From: SIG78 sp045635745
GTDB lineage: Bacteria > Verrucomicrobiota > Lentisphaeria > Victivallales > Victivallaceae
Assembly (NCBI GenBank): GCA_045635745.1
Contig: JAZTWG010000057.1
Location: forward strand, 1 to 53,851
Length of the DNA: 53,851 bases
Reading direction: 5' to 3'
This document shows positions 33,381 through 42,112 of this stretch, piece by piece; position 1 is the stretch's first letter, and each line of letters opens with the position of its first letter. The translations under genes were made by a program, and so were the position numbers. The notes below the pieces were generated by a model. It ran no database searches and had not been told where the DNA came from. It saw only the letters and a program-made list of their open reading frames with translations.

Positions 33381-35978
33381 ATGGCAGTAAATGACAAACG
33401 CCCGGTGATTTTGAGAACGGTCATCGCGCTGCTCGTAATCGGTGTTTTTGCCTGGAGTACTTATCCGCTGCAGGAACGCGATTTTTACCAGACCTTTCTC
33501 TCGGTGCTGAAAAAAGCAGATAACCCCGATGCCAGAAAGCTCGTGGAAAATGCACAGGCTTTGCAGAAGAAAAGCCCGGATATGTTTGACTCCAACGCGC
33601 TCTTGAAAGCCGCCAACGATAATGGTGTGCTGCTTTCGGATCTGGCCAGAATTCCGGCCGCCGAGGATAATCGCGACAGCATCAGCGCTTTGCGTAAACT
33701 CACCAGCGCTTCGATCCGCCGCGGTATCGACCTTGCCGGCGGGGTGGAGTTTATGATGGAACTGGTTCCCGATCAGGACTTTCTGGAACGGGTTGGCGCA
33801 TTGGATGCCAAGAGCAAGGAAGAAGCCAGCACCCGCATGACCGAAGAATTCAACCGCTACCGCGATCTGGCGATCGAAGTTTTGCGTAAGCGTCTGGAAT
33901 CCAACCACATTTTTGAATCGGAAATCGCCCCGGCCGGCGGCAGATTCATTTCGCTCAAGGCGCCGATCACCAGCAAGGATGAAAAATCCCAGCTCAAAGA
34001 TCTCCTGAGCATGAGTGCCAAACTGCATTTCCGGCTGGTACATGAAAATTCGGCCGCTCTGGTCGATCAGATGCTCCGCAATCCGGCCGGTTTCACCGCG
34101 CCTATCGGCTATGAACTCATGACCATCGAAGAGTTCCAGCGCGGCAAACAGGCCCGGGTCCAGCGTTATTTTGTCAAAAAGCGCTGGGAAATGGATGGCA
34201 AAGGCATTGTGGATGCCCGTGCGGTGCGCGACGAATACAACCGCCGCAAGATCGTCTTCCGCTTTGACAGCGAAGGCACCCGAAACTTTGCCAATATTAC
34301 CAGAAAATACAAGGGCCGTCAGCTGGCGGTCGTGCTCGATGGCAAACTTTATACCGCGCCGACCATCCAGACCGAGATCCTGGCCGGTTCCGGTGAAATC
34401 ACCGGTCAGTTCAGCGATGAAGAAGTCAACAATATTGCCAATGCTCTCGTGAGCGGCAGTTTCCCCTTCATGATCCGGGTGGACAGTATCTACGATGTGG
34501 ATCCCACACTCGGTGCCGACAACGTGGCCAACGGTGTGCGCGCCGGGATTTACGGCATGATCGCAGTAGTGGTCTTTATGATTGCGTACTATCTGCTGGC
34601 GGGTTTGATCGCGGTATTGGCTCTGGGGATCAACGTGGTGCTGGTGCTGGGTGCGCTGGCGGCGTTTGATGCCACATTGACTCTGCCCGGTATTGCCGGT
34701 ATTGTTCTGACTATCGGTATGGCAGTAGATGCCAATGTGCTGGTTTTTGAACGTATCCGCGAAGAACTCAATAGCGGCAAGACTCTTGCCACCGCAGTCG
34801 ATGCCGGTTACGGCAAAGCTTTGAGCGCGGTGCTGGATGCCAACCTGACTACACTTTTTACCGGTCTGATCCTCTATTGGGCGGGGTCTGGTGCAGTAAA
34901 AGGTTTTGCTGTAACGCTGTGTATCGGTATTCTCACAAGTTTGTTTACGGCACTGTTCGTCACCCGTCTGGTCTTTGATTACCTGCTGCGCATGGGCTTG
35001 AAAAAGCTTTCGATGCATCAGCTGCTCAAAAATCCCAAGTTAGACTTTTTGGGCAGCCGCAAGATCGCGTTCAGCATCTCCGGCATACTGATCATCGGCA
35101 GTCTGGTGCTCATGGGAGTAAAAAATACCGATATGTTCGGGGTGGATCTCTCCGGCGGTTCGGTGGTGGTCTACAACTACAAAGAAGCGGTCCCCCAGCA
35201 GAAAATTGTTGATACTCTCAACGCCAACGGTTTTGTCAATGCGCGTATAGCCTACAAGAGCAGCGCGGCAAGCGTTGACGGCAACAAGCTGGAAATCATG
35301 GTGCGCGAGTCCGGCATTGACAAGCAGAACCGCACACCCGGGGCACGGATCCAGGATATTCTCAACAAAGTCTATCCCAAGCTGGCGCTTTCCGGTGCAC
35401 AGGAAAACAGCGTGGGCGGTCTGATCGGTGCTGAATTCAGCAAATCTGCGATCATTGCTCTGATCGCCAGCATGATCGGCATGATCATTTATATATCGCT
35501 GCGTTATGAATTTGCCTACGCCATGGCCGGTATCATTGCTCTGGTGCACGACGTGATCATATCGCTGGGTATCTTCCTGCTGCTCGACCGCCAGATTTCG
35601 CTGCCGGTGATTGCGGCGGTGCTGACGGTTATCGGTTACTCGATCAACGATACCATTGTTATCTTTGACCGTATCCGCGAAGACTTGCGCGGCAAATCGG
35701 GCATGAGTTATGCTGCGATCATCAATTTCAGTATCAACCAGACCCTCAACCGTACATTGCTGACCAGTATCACTACGGCTCTGGCGGTGCTGATGCTGTT
35801 GATTTTCGGCGGTGTGGCGATCAGCGACTTTGTGCTGCTGATGCTGCTGGGTGTGATCATCGGTACTTATTCGTCGGTATTCATTGCCAGCCCGATCGTT
35901 GCCCTGTGGCACCGCAAGGTGGTCGGCATCAGGGAAACCGATACCAACTTTGACGAAAGCAAAGTTGTGGAAAACTGA
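33381..35978 (+). CDS. secDF: fused protein translocase subunit SecDF
   Basis: 865 residues. SecD half: first helix (about 11-27), exported P1 region with RRGIDLAGGVEFMMEL, then five helices from ~390 containing GIAGIVLTIGMAVDANVLVF. SecF half: from about 555, helix, VDLSGGSVVVY, then a second set of helices with YSINDTIVIFDRIRE. Twelve membrane segments overall. It uses the proton gradient to pull exported proteins through SecYEG. The fused form is common in PVC and some other bacteria. Confidence 0.96.
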   Translation: MAVNDKRPVILRTVIALLVIGVFAWSTYPLQERDFYQTFLSVLKKADNPDARKLVENAQALQKKSPDMFDSNALLKAANDNGVLLSDLARIPAAEDNRDSISALRKLTSASIRRGIDLAGGVEFMMELVPDQDFLERVGALDAKSKEEASTRMTEEFNRYRDLAIEVLRKRLESNHIFESEIAPAGGRFISLKAPITSKDEKSQLKDLLSMSAKLHFRLVHENSAALVDQMLRNPAGFTAPIGYELMTIEEFQRGKQARVQRYFVKKRWEMDGKGIVDARAVRDEYNRRKIVFRFDSEGTRNFANITRKYKGRQLAVVLDGKLYTAPTIQTEILAGSGEITGQFSDEEVNNIANALVSGSFPFMIRVDSIYDVDPTLGADNVANGVRAGIYGMIAVVVFMIAYYLLAGLIAVLALGINVVLVLGALAAFDATLTLPGIAGIVLTIGMAVDANVLVFERIREELNSGKTLATAVDAGYGKALSAVLDANLTTLFTGLILYWAGSGAVKGFAVTLCIGILTSLFTALFVTRLVFDYLLRMGLKKLSMHQLLKNPKLDFLGSRKIAFSISGILIIGSLVLMGVKNTDMFGVDLSGGSVVVYNYKEAVPQQKIVDTLNANGFVNARIAYKSSAASVDGNKLEIMVRESGIDKQNRTPGARIQDILNKVYPKLALSGAQENSVGGLIGAEFSKSAIIALIASMIGMIIYISLRYEFAYAMAGIIALVHDVIISLGIFLLLDRQISLPVIAAVLTVIGYSINDTIVIFDRIREDLRGKSGMSYAAIINFSINQTLNRTLLTSITTALAVLMLLIFGGVAISDFVLLMLLGVIIGTYSSVFIASPIVALWHRKVVGIRETDTNFDESKVVEN

Positions 35979-36012
35979 TAAATTTCTGTCAGTTAAAGCA
36001 GAAAATAATATA

Positions 36013-36055
36013 TTGCCGGAACGGCCGGAATTTTCTGACCGGTCCGGCAAATTTT
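36013..36055 (+). terminator. weak terminator after secDF
   Basis: TTGCCGGA (36013-36020) pairs with TCCGGCAA (36043-36050), then ATTTT. The loop is large (22 bases) and the T-run short, so termination is probably partial and dxr may be read through. Confidence 0.4.
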
Positions 36056-36131
36056 ATAAAAAGTTTATATTGCCAACCGGCGCTTGGAGATGTTTGAGAG
36101 TCCAGGCGGTTATCAGAGTTGGAAGAGAACA

Positions 36132-37289
36132 ATGAAAAAGAGAGTGGTGGTACTTGGCTCTTCCGGGTCGATCGGCAAAAATACGGTCCGGGTGCTTGAG
36201 CAGTTTCCCGACCGGTTTGAAACAGTCGGTCTGGCGGTAAACAACAGCGTGGAAATACTTGCCGGACAGGCGGCCGGATTGAATTGCAGAAATCTGGCGG
36301 TTGCCGATGCCGGTGCGCTGGAAAAGCTCCGGAGTATGGCTCCGGCGGGCTGCCGATGTTCATGCGGCAGCGAGGCTCTGGTGGAAATGGTAACCTGCAG
36401 CAATGTGGATATAGTAGTGTGTGCTATTGTGGGTACCGGCGGATTGCTGCCGGTGCTGGCGGCGCTCAAAGCCGGTAAACGCGTGGCGTTGGCAAGTAAA
36501 GAAGTCATGGTCATGGCCGGCGAGCTGGTAAATGAGCTGCTGGATGCCGGGCATGGCGAAATCATACCGGTAGATAGCGAACACAGCGCGATTTTCCAAT
36601 GTCTTTCGGGGTGCGCCGCGGAGAGCGTGAATAAACTTATAATCACGGCTTCCGGCGGAGCGTTCCGCGACTGGAAAGCCGAAGACCTGGCCCGGGCAAC
36701 CTGGCGCGATGCCCTGAAACATCCGGTATGGAGTATGGGTGCCAAGATCACCATCGATTCGGCCACGCTGATGAACAAAGCTCTGGAGATCGTGGAAGCG
36801 GGGCGGCTGTTCCGCATGGATGCCGATAAGATCGATGTGGTCATTCATCCGCAGTCGCTGGTGCACAGCATGGTGGAATTTGTTGACGGCAGCATCATGG
36901 CCCAGCTTTCGGTGCCGGATATGCGTTTTGCCATACAGTATGCCATGACTTATCCGGAGCGGTACGCAGGAAAATTGCCGCAGCTGGATTTCCGCACTCT
37001 GGGCAGTTTGGAGTTTGCCGGGCCGGATTGGAAAAAATATCCGAGTCTGGCTATGGCTTACGCTGCGCTCCGGGCCGGCGGCACGCTGCCGGCGGTGATG
37101 AATGCGGCCAACGAAGTGGCAGTAGATGCGTTCTGCCGGGAAAAGATCACATTGCCGCAGATCTGGAATTGTGTGGAAACAGTTATGCAGAAGCATAAAG
37201 TGCAGCAGCTCGATCATTTGGAAACAGCAATAAATGCCGACCGCGAGGCGCGGATAGCGGCTGAAGAATATATCAGAAAAATCATATAA
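36132..37289 (+). CDS. dxr: 1-deoxy-D-xylulose 5-phosphate reductoisomerase
   Basis: 385 residues. Second step of the MEP isoprenoid pathway, reducing DXP to MEP with NADPH. GSSGSIGKNT (NADPH loop), DSEHSAIFQCL (metal/substrate Asp and Glu), ITASGGAFRDW and MGAKITIDSATLMNK are diagnostic. The frame is open upstream to 36084, but the ATG at 36132 has GGAAGAG ahead of it and gives the standard start MKKRVVVLGSSG. Followed by rseP and ispG; another MEP gene in the same operon supports the call. Confidence 0.96.
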   Translation: MKKRVVVLGSSGSIGKNTVRVLEQFPDRFETVGLAVNNSVEILAGQAAGLNCRNLAVADAGALEKLRSMAPAGCRCSCGSEALVEMVTCSNVDIVVCAIVGTGGLLPVLAALKAGKRVALASKEVMVMAGELVNELLDAGHGEIIPVDSEHSAIFQCLSGCAAESVNKLIITASGGAFRDWKAEDLARATWRDALKHPVWSMGAKITIDSATLMNKALEIVEAGRLFRMDADKIDVVIHPQSLVHSMVEFVDGSIMAQLSVPDMRFAIQYAMTYPERYAGKLPQLDFRTLGSLEFAGPDWKKYPSLAMAYAALRAGGTLPAVMNAANEVAVDAFCREKITLPQIWNCVETVMQKHKVQQLDHLETAINADREARIAAEEYIRKII

Positions 37290-37307
37290 AAAAGGCAGCA
37301 GAAAACT

Positions 37308-39014
37308 ATGGATTATGAGTATTTGGTCAACTATGTGCTGAATATACTGGGTATTGCCGGATCGGTATTGTTTGTGGTATTCTTTTTCGGCATGTGCATA
37401 TTTGTGCACGAGCTGGGGCATTTTCTGGTGGCTCGCTGGCGCGGGCTGCATGTGGATGCTTTTTCCATAGGTTTCAAAAAGATCTGGGCAAAGAAAATCA
37501 ATGGTGTGGAATACCGTATCGGCTGTCTGCCGCTGGGCGGCTATGTGGAGCTGCCGCAGGTGGATACTGCTACTGAAACGCCCAAAGCTGCCGATGGTAC
37601 CGAATTGCCGCCGGCCAAACCGCTTGACCGGCTGCTGACGGCGGCCGCCGGACCGATCTGCAATATCATTTTCGGTCTGCTGCTGGGGTGCGTGGTCTGG
37701 CTTGTGGGCATACCGCAGGATACGCCCAAGATGCGTGTGGTGGAAGTTGCTTCCATAGAAGAAAAAAGTCCCGAGTGGAACGCCGGTCTGCGCGAAGGCG
37801 ATATAATCACCCGGATCAACGGCAAAAAATTCCACATGGCGTGGAAAGATATTGTTGTGGAAATCCTCACCACCATTGGCGAAGTTACTTTGGAAGTTGA
37901 GCGCGACGGCAAGGTTTTTGAAGTAAAATATCTGCCTAAAGTCAATCCGAAAAAGATGGCGGTGGAAAAGACCGCATACCCGTTCTTCAATCCCCGCATC
38001 CCCATTGAGTTCCATCCGGAAAAAGGTTCGGTGGCAGAAAAATCCGGTATTAAATCCGGCGATCAGCTTTTGAGCATCAACGGTCTGCCCTGCGAGCACT
38101 TTTTTGTGGTGCAGCAGTTTATCAATTACTACGGCGATAAACCGCTCAAGCTTGAAATGCGTAAAAAAGATTCGCGCGAAAAATATATTGCCGAAGTACA
38201 GCCCGTTGATTTGCCCGACGAGCTGGAGTTCATGACTCAGTATTTTACCGGGGTAACGCTGACTCCGCAGCTGCAGATCATGGGTATTCTGCGGGATTTC
38301 CCGGCAGAAAAATCCGGTCTGCTTCCCGGCGATATCATCAAAAAGTTCAATGATAAAGAGGTAAAAGTCTTTCAGGATTTTGCCGACAACGTACAGGCCA
38401 ACAAAGGCGAAAAATTCCGGATCACCGTGCTGCGCGGCGATAAGCTCCTGACTCTGGAAACCAGCGCCAAAGCGGTACGTCCGCGCTCGATAGGAGTAAA
38501 ATTCATGCTGCGCGACTATCCCAATCCCTTCCAGCAGTTCACCGGCTTGATCGAACTTACCGCCAAGAGCATCCGCAGTATGGCGGTAAAACTCGGTTAT
38601 GTGCTGGGCATTACCGAAAAACAGAGCAATCTTTCGGCGCGCAATATGTCCGGGCCCATGGGTATGGCGGTGGTGCTCTACCGCTCGGTGCGGCTTTCGC
38701 CGGCTATGGGGCTGTACTTTGTGGTGATGATCAGTTTTGCGCTGGCGATCTTCAATCTGCTGCCGCTGCCGGTGCTCGATGGCGGACATGTGTTTATGGC
38801 GCTTATTGAAATAGTCTTCCGTCGGCCGCTGCCGGTGATCGTGGTCAAAGTTTTGAGCTACATATTTATCGGACTGCTGATCATACTTATGCTTTACGTT
38901 ACCTACATGGATGTATTGCGTGTATCGCCTGCCGCGCAGAAGCTGGAACAGAAACTGACTGCTCAAGAGCCGGAAAAAGCTCCGGAAAAAACTTCCGTCA
39001 AGGCTGAAAAATAA
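37308..39014 (+). CDS. rseP: RseP-type site-2 metalloprotease with three PDZ domains
   Basis: 568 residues, longer than E. coli RseP (about 450). Zinc site VHELGHFLVARW near the N-terminus and LPLPVLDGGH near the C-terminus place both metal-ligand motifs in membrane helices. Three PDZ-type units lie between, roughly 145-205, 228-285 and 320-385 (each with a GDxIxxxN/F pattern). RseP cuts membrane-anchored proteins such as anti-sigma factors and leftover signal peptides. The last 25 residues are Lys/Glu/Pro-rich. Its stop codon overlaps the ispG ATG by one base (TAATG). Confidence 0.92.
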   Translation: MDYEYLVNYVLNILGIAGSVLFVVFFFGMCIFVHELGHFLVARWRGLHVDAFSIGFKKIWAKKINGVEYRIGCLPLGGYVELPQVDTATETPKAADGTELPPAKPLDRLLTAAAGPICNIIFGLLLGCVVWLVGIPQDTPKMRVVEVASIEEKSPEWNAGLREGDIITRINGKKFHMAWKDIVVEILTTIGEVTLEVERDGKVFEVKYLPKVNPKKMAVEKTAYPFFNPRIPIEFHPEKGSVAEKSGIKSGDQLLSINGLPCEHFFVVQQFINYYGDKPLKLEMRKKDSREKYIAEVQPVDLPDELEFMTQYFTGVTLTPQLQIMGILRDFPAEKSGLLPGDIIKKFNDKEVKVFQDFADNVQANKGEKFRITVLRGDKLLTLETSAKAVRPRSIGVKFMLRDYPNPFQQFTGLIELTAKSIRSMAVKLGYVLGITEKQSNLSARNMSGPMGMAVVLYRSVRLSPAMGLYFVVMISFALAIFNLLPLPVLDGGHVFMALIEIVFRRPLPVIVVKVLSYIFIGLLIILMLYVTYMDVLRVSPAAQKLEQKLTAQEPEKAPEKTSVKAEK

Positions 39015-40108
39015 TGGTCAGACGCAAGATTTTCATCGGCAATACCGCCGTGGGCGGCGATGCGGCTGTTTCCATTCAGAGCATGTGCAACACTCCCACG
39101 GCAGATGTGAGGGCCACGCTGCAGCAGATCAATACTCTTGCTGCGGCCGGCTGCGAGATCATCCGACTGGCGGTGCCCGATATGGCATCAGCGGCGGCTT
39201 TCAAAGCCATTACCGCATCTTCACCCATACCGGTCATTGCCGATATCCACTTTGATCACCGTCTGGCAATAAAAGCCATTGAAAACGGTGCTGCCGCCAT
39301 CCGGGTAAACCCCGGCAATCTGGGCGGGATCGAGGAAGTGAAAGCAGTTGCTGAAGCGCTTTTAAAATACCGTGTTCCAGTGCGCGTGGGGGCCAATTCC
39401 GGCAGTCTGCCCCATGAATTCACCGCTCATTTATCGGCAAAAACTCCTGCTGAACACGATGAGCTTTTGAGTGATGCACTGGTTGAAGCGGTTTTGCATC
39501 AGGCTGCGGCATTTGAAAGTTTCGGCGTAAAAGATATAAAATTATCGCTCAAGGCCTCCAGCGTGCCGGCTACGGTCAAAGCTTACCGCAAGATCGCTGA
39601 ACGGACCGATTATCCTCTGCATGTAGGCGTGACCGAGGCTGGAACTCCAGGCAAAGGGATCGTAAAAAGTTCCATTGGTATCGGCGCACTGCTGCTCGAC
39701 GGCATTGGCGACACCATCCGCGTGAGTCTGACCGCCGATCCGCTGCAGGAAGTGATTGCGGCGATACGGATTCTGGAAAGCATCGGATTGCGCGAAGCTG
39801 CGCCGGATCTGGTGGCGTGTCCCACCTGCGGCAGAACCCGGATCGATCTGGTGGCTCTGGCGGAAAAAGTGGAAAATCTCATCAACCGCATCAAAGCGGA
39901 AAAAGGCGTTATCAAGCTCAAAAAGATCGCCGTAATGGGTTGTGTGGTCAATGGTCCCGGCGAAGCCAGAGATGCCGATCTGGGCATTGCCGGCGGCGAT
40001 GGCAAAGTAGTGCTCTTCCGCCAGGGCTCGATAGTTGCCACCCTCAACGAGGCTGAAGGCTTTGAAACATTGGAAAAAATAATCCGCGAAAACACGATTT
40101 TTCTGTGA
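39014..40108 (+). CDS. ispG: 4-hydroxy-3-methylbut-2-enyl diphosphate synthase
   Basis: 364 residues, the bacterial two-domain form. Iron-sulfur enzyme of the MEP pathway. N-terminal TIM barrel with VSIQSMCNTPTADV and IRVNPGNLGG; C-terminal domain with CPTCGRTRID (two cluster cysteines), then MGCVVNGPGEARDADLG (third cysteine and the Glu ligand). The start overlaps the rseP stop by one base, so translation is probably coupled. Confidence 0.96.
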   Translation: MVRRKIFIGNTAVGGDAAVSIQSMCNTPTADVRATLQQINTLAAAGCEIIRLAVPDMASAAAFKAITASSPIPVIADIHFDHRLAIKAIENGAAAIRVNPGNLGGIEEVKAVAEALLKYRVPVRVGANSGSLPHEFTAHLSAKTPAEHDELLSDALVEAVLHQAAAFESFGVKDIKLSLKASSVPATVKAYRKIAERTDYPLHVGVTEAGTPGKGIVKSSIGIGALLLDGIGDTIRVSLTADPLQEVIAAIRILESIGLREAAPDLVACPTCGRTRIDLVALAEKVENLINRIKAEKGVIKLKKIAVMGCVVNGPGEARDADLGIAGGDGKVVLFRQGSIVATLNEAEGFETLEKIIRENTIFL

Positions 40109-40290
40109 TAAAAGTGCGAACTCCGGTGCCCCGTACCGGTATAATTGAGAAGATGCGGCCGGAGAATCCGGCTGCCGCTCCGGATTATAAGCATTATGCT
40201 GCGTAAAGCCGCTCCCAGTCCTGCCCAATTCGGCAAATACTCTCTTTACCGGAGATGTCATCTGCCGTACATTATCCGCGCATACGGCGA

Positions 40291-41571
40291 TTACATTCTG
40301 AAATCAGCTCCCAGAGCCCGGAAATCTTTTATAAAGTCCGGATAAGTTACCGCGCAGGACTCTGCATCGAGTATTTCTGTGGTGCCTTCAGCCGCGAGCG
40401 CCGCCACTGCCAGCGCCATTGCCAGACGGTGGTCTTTACAGCTTTCCACTACCGCGCCGTGCAGCCGGGTACCGGCGATTATCATGGCATCGTGTTTTTC
40501 TTCGATAACAGCGCCCATTTTGCGCAATTCGCTGGTCATACAGGCAATGCGGTCGGTTTCCTTATTGCGGGCCTGTGCGGCATTGCCCAGAGTTATAACC
40601 GTACCTTCGTTGGCTGCGGCAACGGCGGCCAGAAGCGGCAATGCATCCGGAGTCTGCCCCAGATCGAGTTCGCCGGAGCGCAGTTTGCCCGGATAAACTG
40701 TTACCGAGCTGTCGGGATTATACTGCATGCGTGCGCCAAGAGTTTCCAGCATCTTGAAAACTGCTTTGTCGCCTTGAGCATCGGTAAAGTCCAGGTTTTT
40801 GATGGTTACGCCGCATTCGCTCCCTGCCACGATTGCCGCCCCCAGCGGAAATGCTGCGGTGGAAAAATCTGCCGGAATGATGCTGTCAAACGCTTTGAGG
40901 GTCTGGCCGCCCGGAATATTGAAGTGCATAAGATCTTCAGAATAAGTGAATTCCGCGCCGAGCTTCCGCAGCCAGTCCAAAGTTATTTTTACATAGGGTT
41001 CTTCAGAAAGTTGGGTTACTTCAATTTCCAGACTGCCGGATTTTATGCATGGTGCTGCGAACAGCAATGCACTCAAATACTGTGAGCAGAGCGCTTCGAT
41101 TTGGGTTTTTCCACCTTGCAGCGGACCTTTTACACTCAAAGGCGCGTGATCGCCGGGCGCGGCATCGGCCTGCACCCCCAACTGGCGCAAAGAGTCCAGC
41201 AGCGGCTTCATGCCGCGGCTGCACAGACTTTCGTCGCCGGTGAAACTTACCTGACCATCTGCCATTGCCGCCGCCGCAGTAAGCATACGCAAACCGGTTC
41301 CGGAGTTGCCCATATCCAGCACCTGACCCGGCACGGCAGGCTTGCCGCCGCAGCCGGTTATTTCCCAGCGGTCAGGGAATTTTTCCACTTCCGCACCCAA
41401 TCCGATTGCGGCTTCAAGAGTGCTGGCGGTATCAAAGCTCAAAAGCGGGGCGCGCACCACGCTTCTGCCTGCGGCAAGCAGCGCTCCGGCAATGGCGCGT
41501 ATAGTGTGTGATTTACTGCCCGGCACCGCTACATAGCCGGAAACTTTTGACGGATGAATTTTCAATATCAT
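40291..41571 (-). CDS. aroA: 3-phosphoshikimate 1-carboxyvinyltransferase (EPSP synthase)
   Basis: 426 residues from the chosen ATG at 41571, which has AAGG upstream; an earlier ATG at 41595 would overlap the previous gene. Sixth step of the shikimate pathway. PGSKSHTIRA, GNSGTGLRMLTA, QYLSALLFAAP, IPADFSTAAFPL (catalytic Asp), KETDRIACMTSELRKMGA and CKDHRLAMALAVAAL are present. The PEP-loop residue that is Pro101 in E. coli is Met here, and the RPM motif reads RGM; both occur in divergent bacterial forms. Last gene of fmt-rng-unknown-aroA. Confidence 0.94.
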   Translation of the reverse strand: MILKIHPSKVSGYVAVPGSKSHTIRAIAGALLAAGRSVVRAPLLSFDTASTLEAAIGLGAEVEKFPDRWEITGCGGKPAVPGQVLDMGNSGTGLRMLTAAAAMADGQVSFTGDESLCSRGMKPLLDSLRQLGVQADAAPGDHAPLSVKGPLQGGKTQIEALCSQYLSALLFAAPCIKSGSLEIEVTQLSEEPYVKITLDWLRKLGAEFTYSEDLMHFNIPGGQTLKAFDSIIPADFSTAAFPLGAAIVAGSECGVTIKNLDFTDAQGDKAVFKMLETLGARMQYNPDSSVTVYPGKLRSGELDLGQTPDALPLLAAVAAANEGTVITLGNAAQARNKETDRIACMTSELRKMGAVIEEKHDAMIIAGTRLHGAVVESCKDHRLAMALAVAALAAEGTTEILDAESCAVTYPDFIKDFRALGADFRM

Positions 41572-41581
41572 GGTAATTACC

Positions 41582-42112
41582 TTAATGCAGAACATTGCGG
41601 AATTTCATGCTTTTTATCCGCCAATGTTTATTTGTTTTAATAAATTCTGCTTCAATATCTTTAACGATTGTATCGCTCATGCCGCTTTTGAGTTCGCCGG
41701 AAAATCTGCCCGAAAAATATACTCTGGCGTGTGTTTTATCCGACAGCTCCACCGTTATATCCGATGTTGTTACTGCGGCTTGTTTTACCATTGCCCGGTA
41801 GCGACCCACGCTTGACAGCAGCCGCTCATGATCGTAACTGCCGGCGGCATAGTGATCCATGGCAAGGGTCATGGGTTCGGCAAAAGCCCCGGCAACACCT
41901 TTTACTTTAAGCAGCGCCGCGGCGGTACTTTCCGAAGGACTTTTGCTCAAATCCGCTGCCAGAGTTGTCAGCACATTTTTTATCAGCATTTCATCGCGCT
42001 TTTCCGCAGTTATATACCAGTAGAGCAATGCCGCCAGCGTCGCTGCCAATACTGCTGCCAGTACCAGATATTTACCGATATATACGCGTTTGGGAGGTGC
42101 GGATTTCACCAT
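41582..42112 (-). CDS. small membrane-anchored protein of unknown function
   Basis: 176 residues. One N-terminal membrane helix (about 11-30) then an exported domain, with an alpha-helical half and a final set of strands (ITVELSDKTHARVYFSGRF, WRIKSMKFRNVL) resembling an NTF2/SnoaL-like fold. The ATG overlaps the rng stop (ATGGTGA), so translation is coupled to rng. No family recognised; probably a lineage-specific envelope protein. Confidence 0.6.
   Translation of the reverse strand: MVKSAPPKRVYIGKYLVLAAVLAATLAALLYWYITAEKRDEMLIKNVLTTLAADLSKSPSESTAAALLKVKGVAGAFAEPMTLAMDHYAAGSYDHERLLSSVGRYRAMVKQAAVTTSDITVELSDKTHARVYFSGRFSGELKSGMSDTIVKDIEAEFIKTNKHWRIKSMKFRNVLH

Noticed and set aside
33375..35018. 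547-codon minus-strand open frame
   Set aside because: Antisense to the SecD half of secDF; rich in Gln/His, no motif.
36360..38966. 868-codon minus-strand open frame
   Set aside because: Covers dxr and rseP in antisense, with composition of a shadow frame and no recognisable domain.
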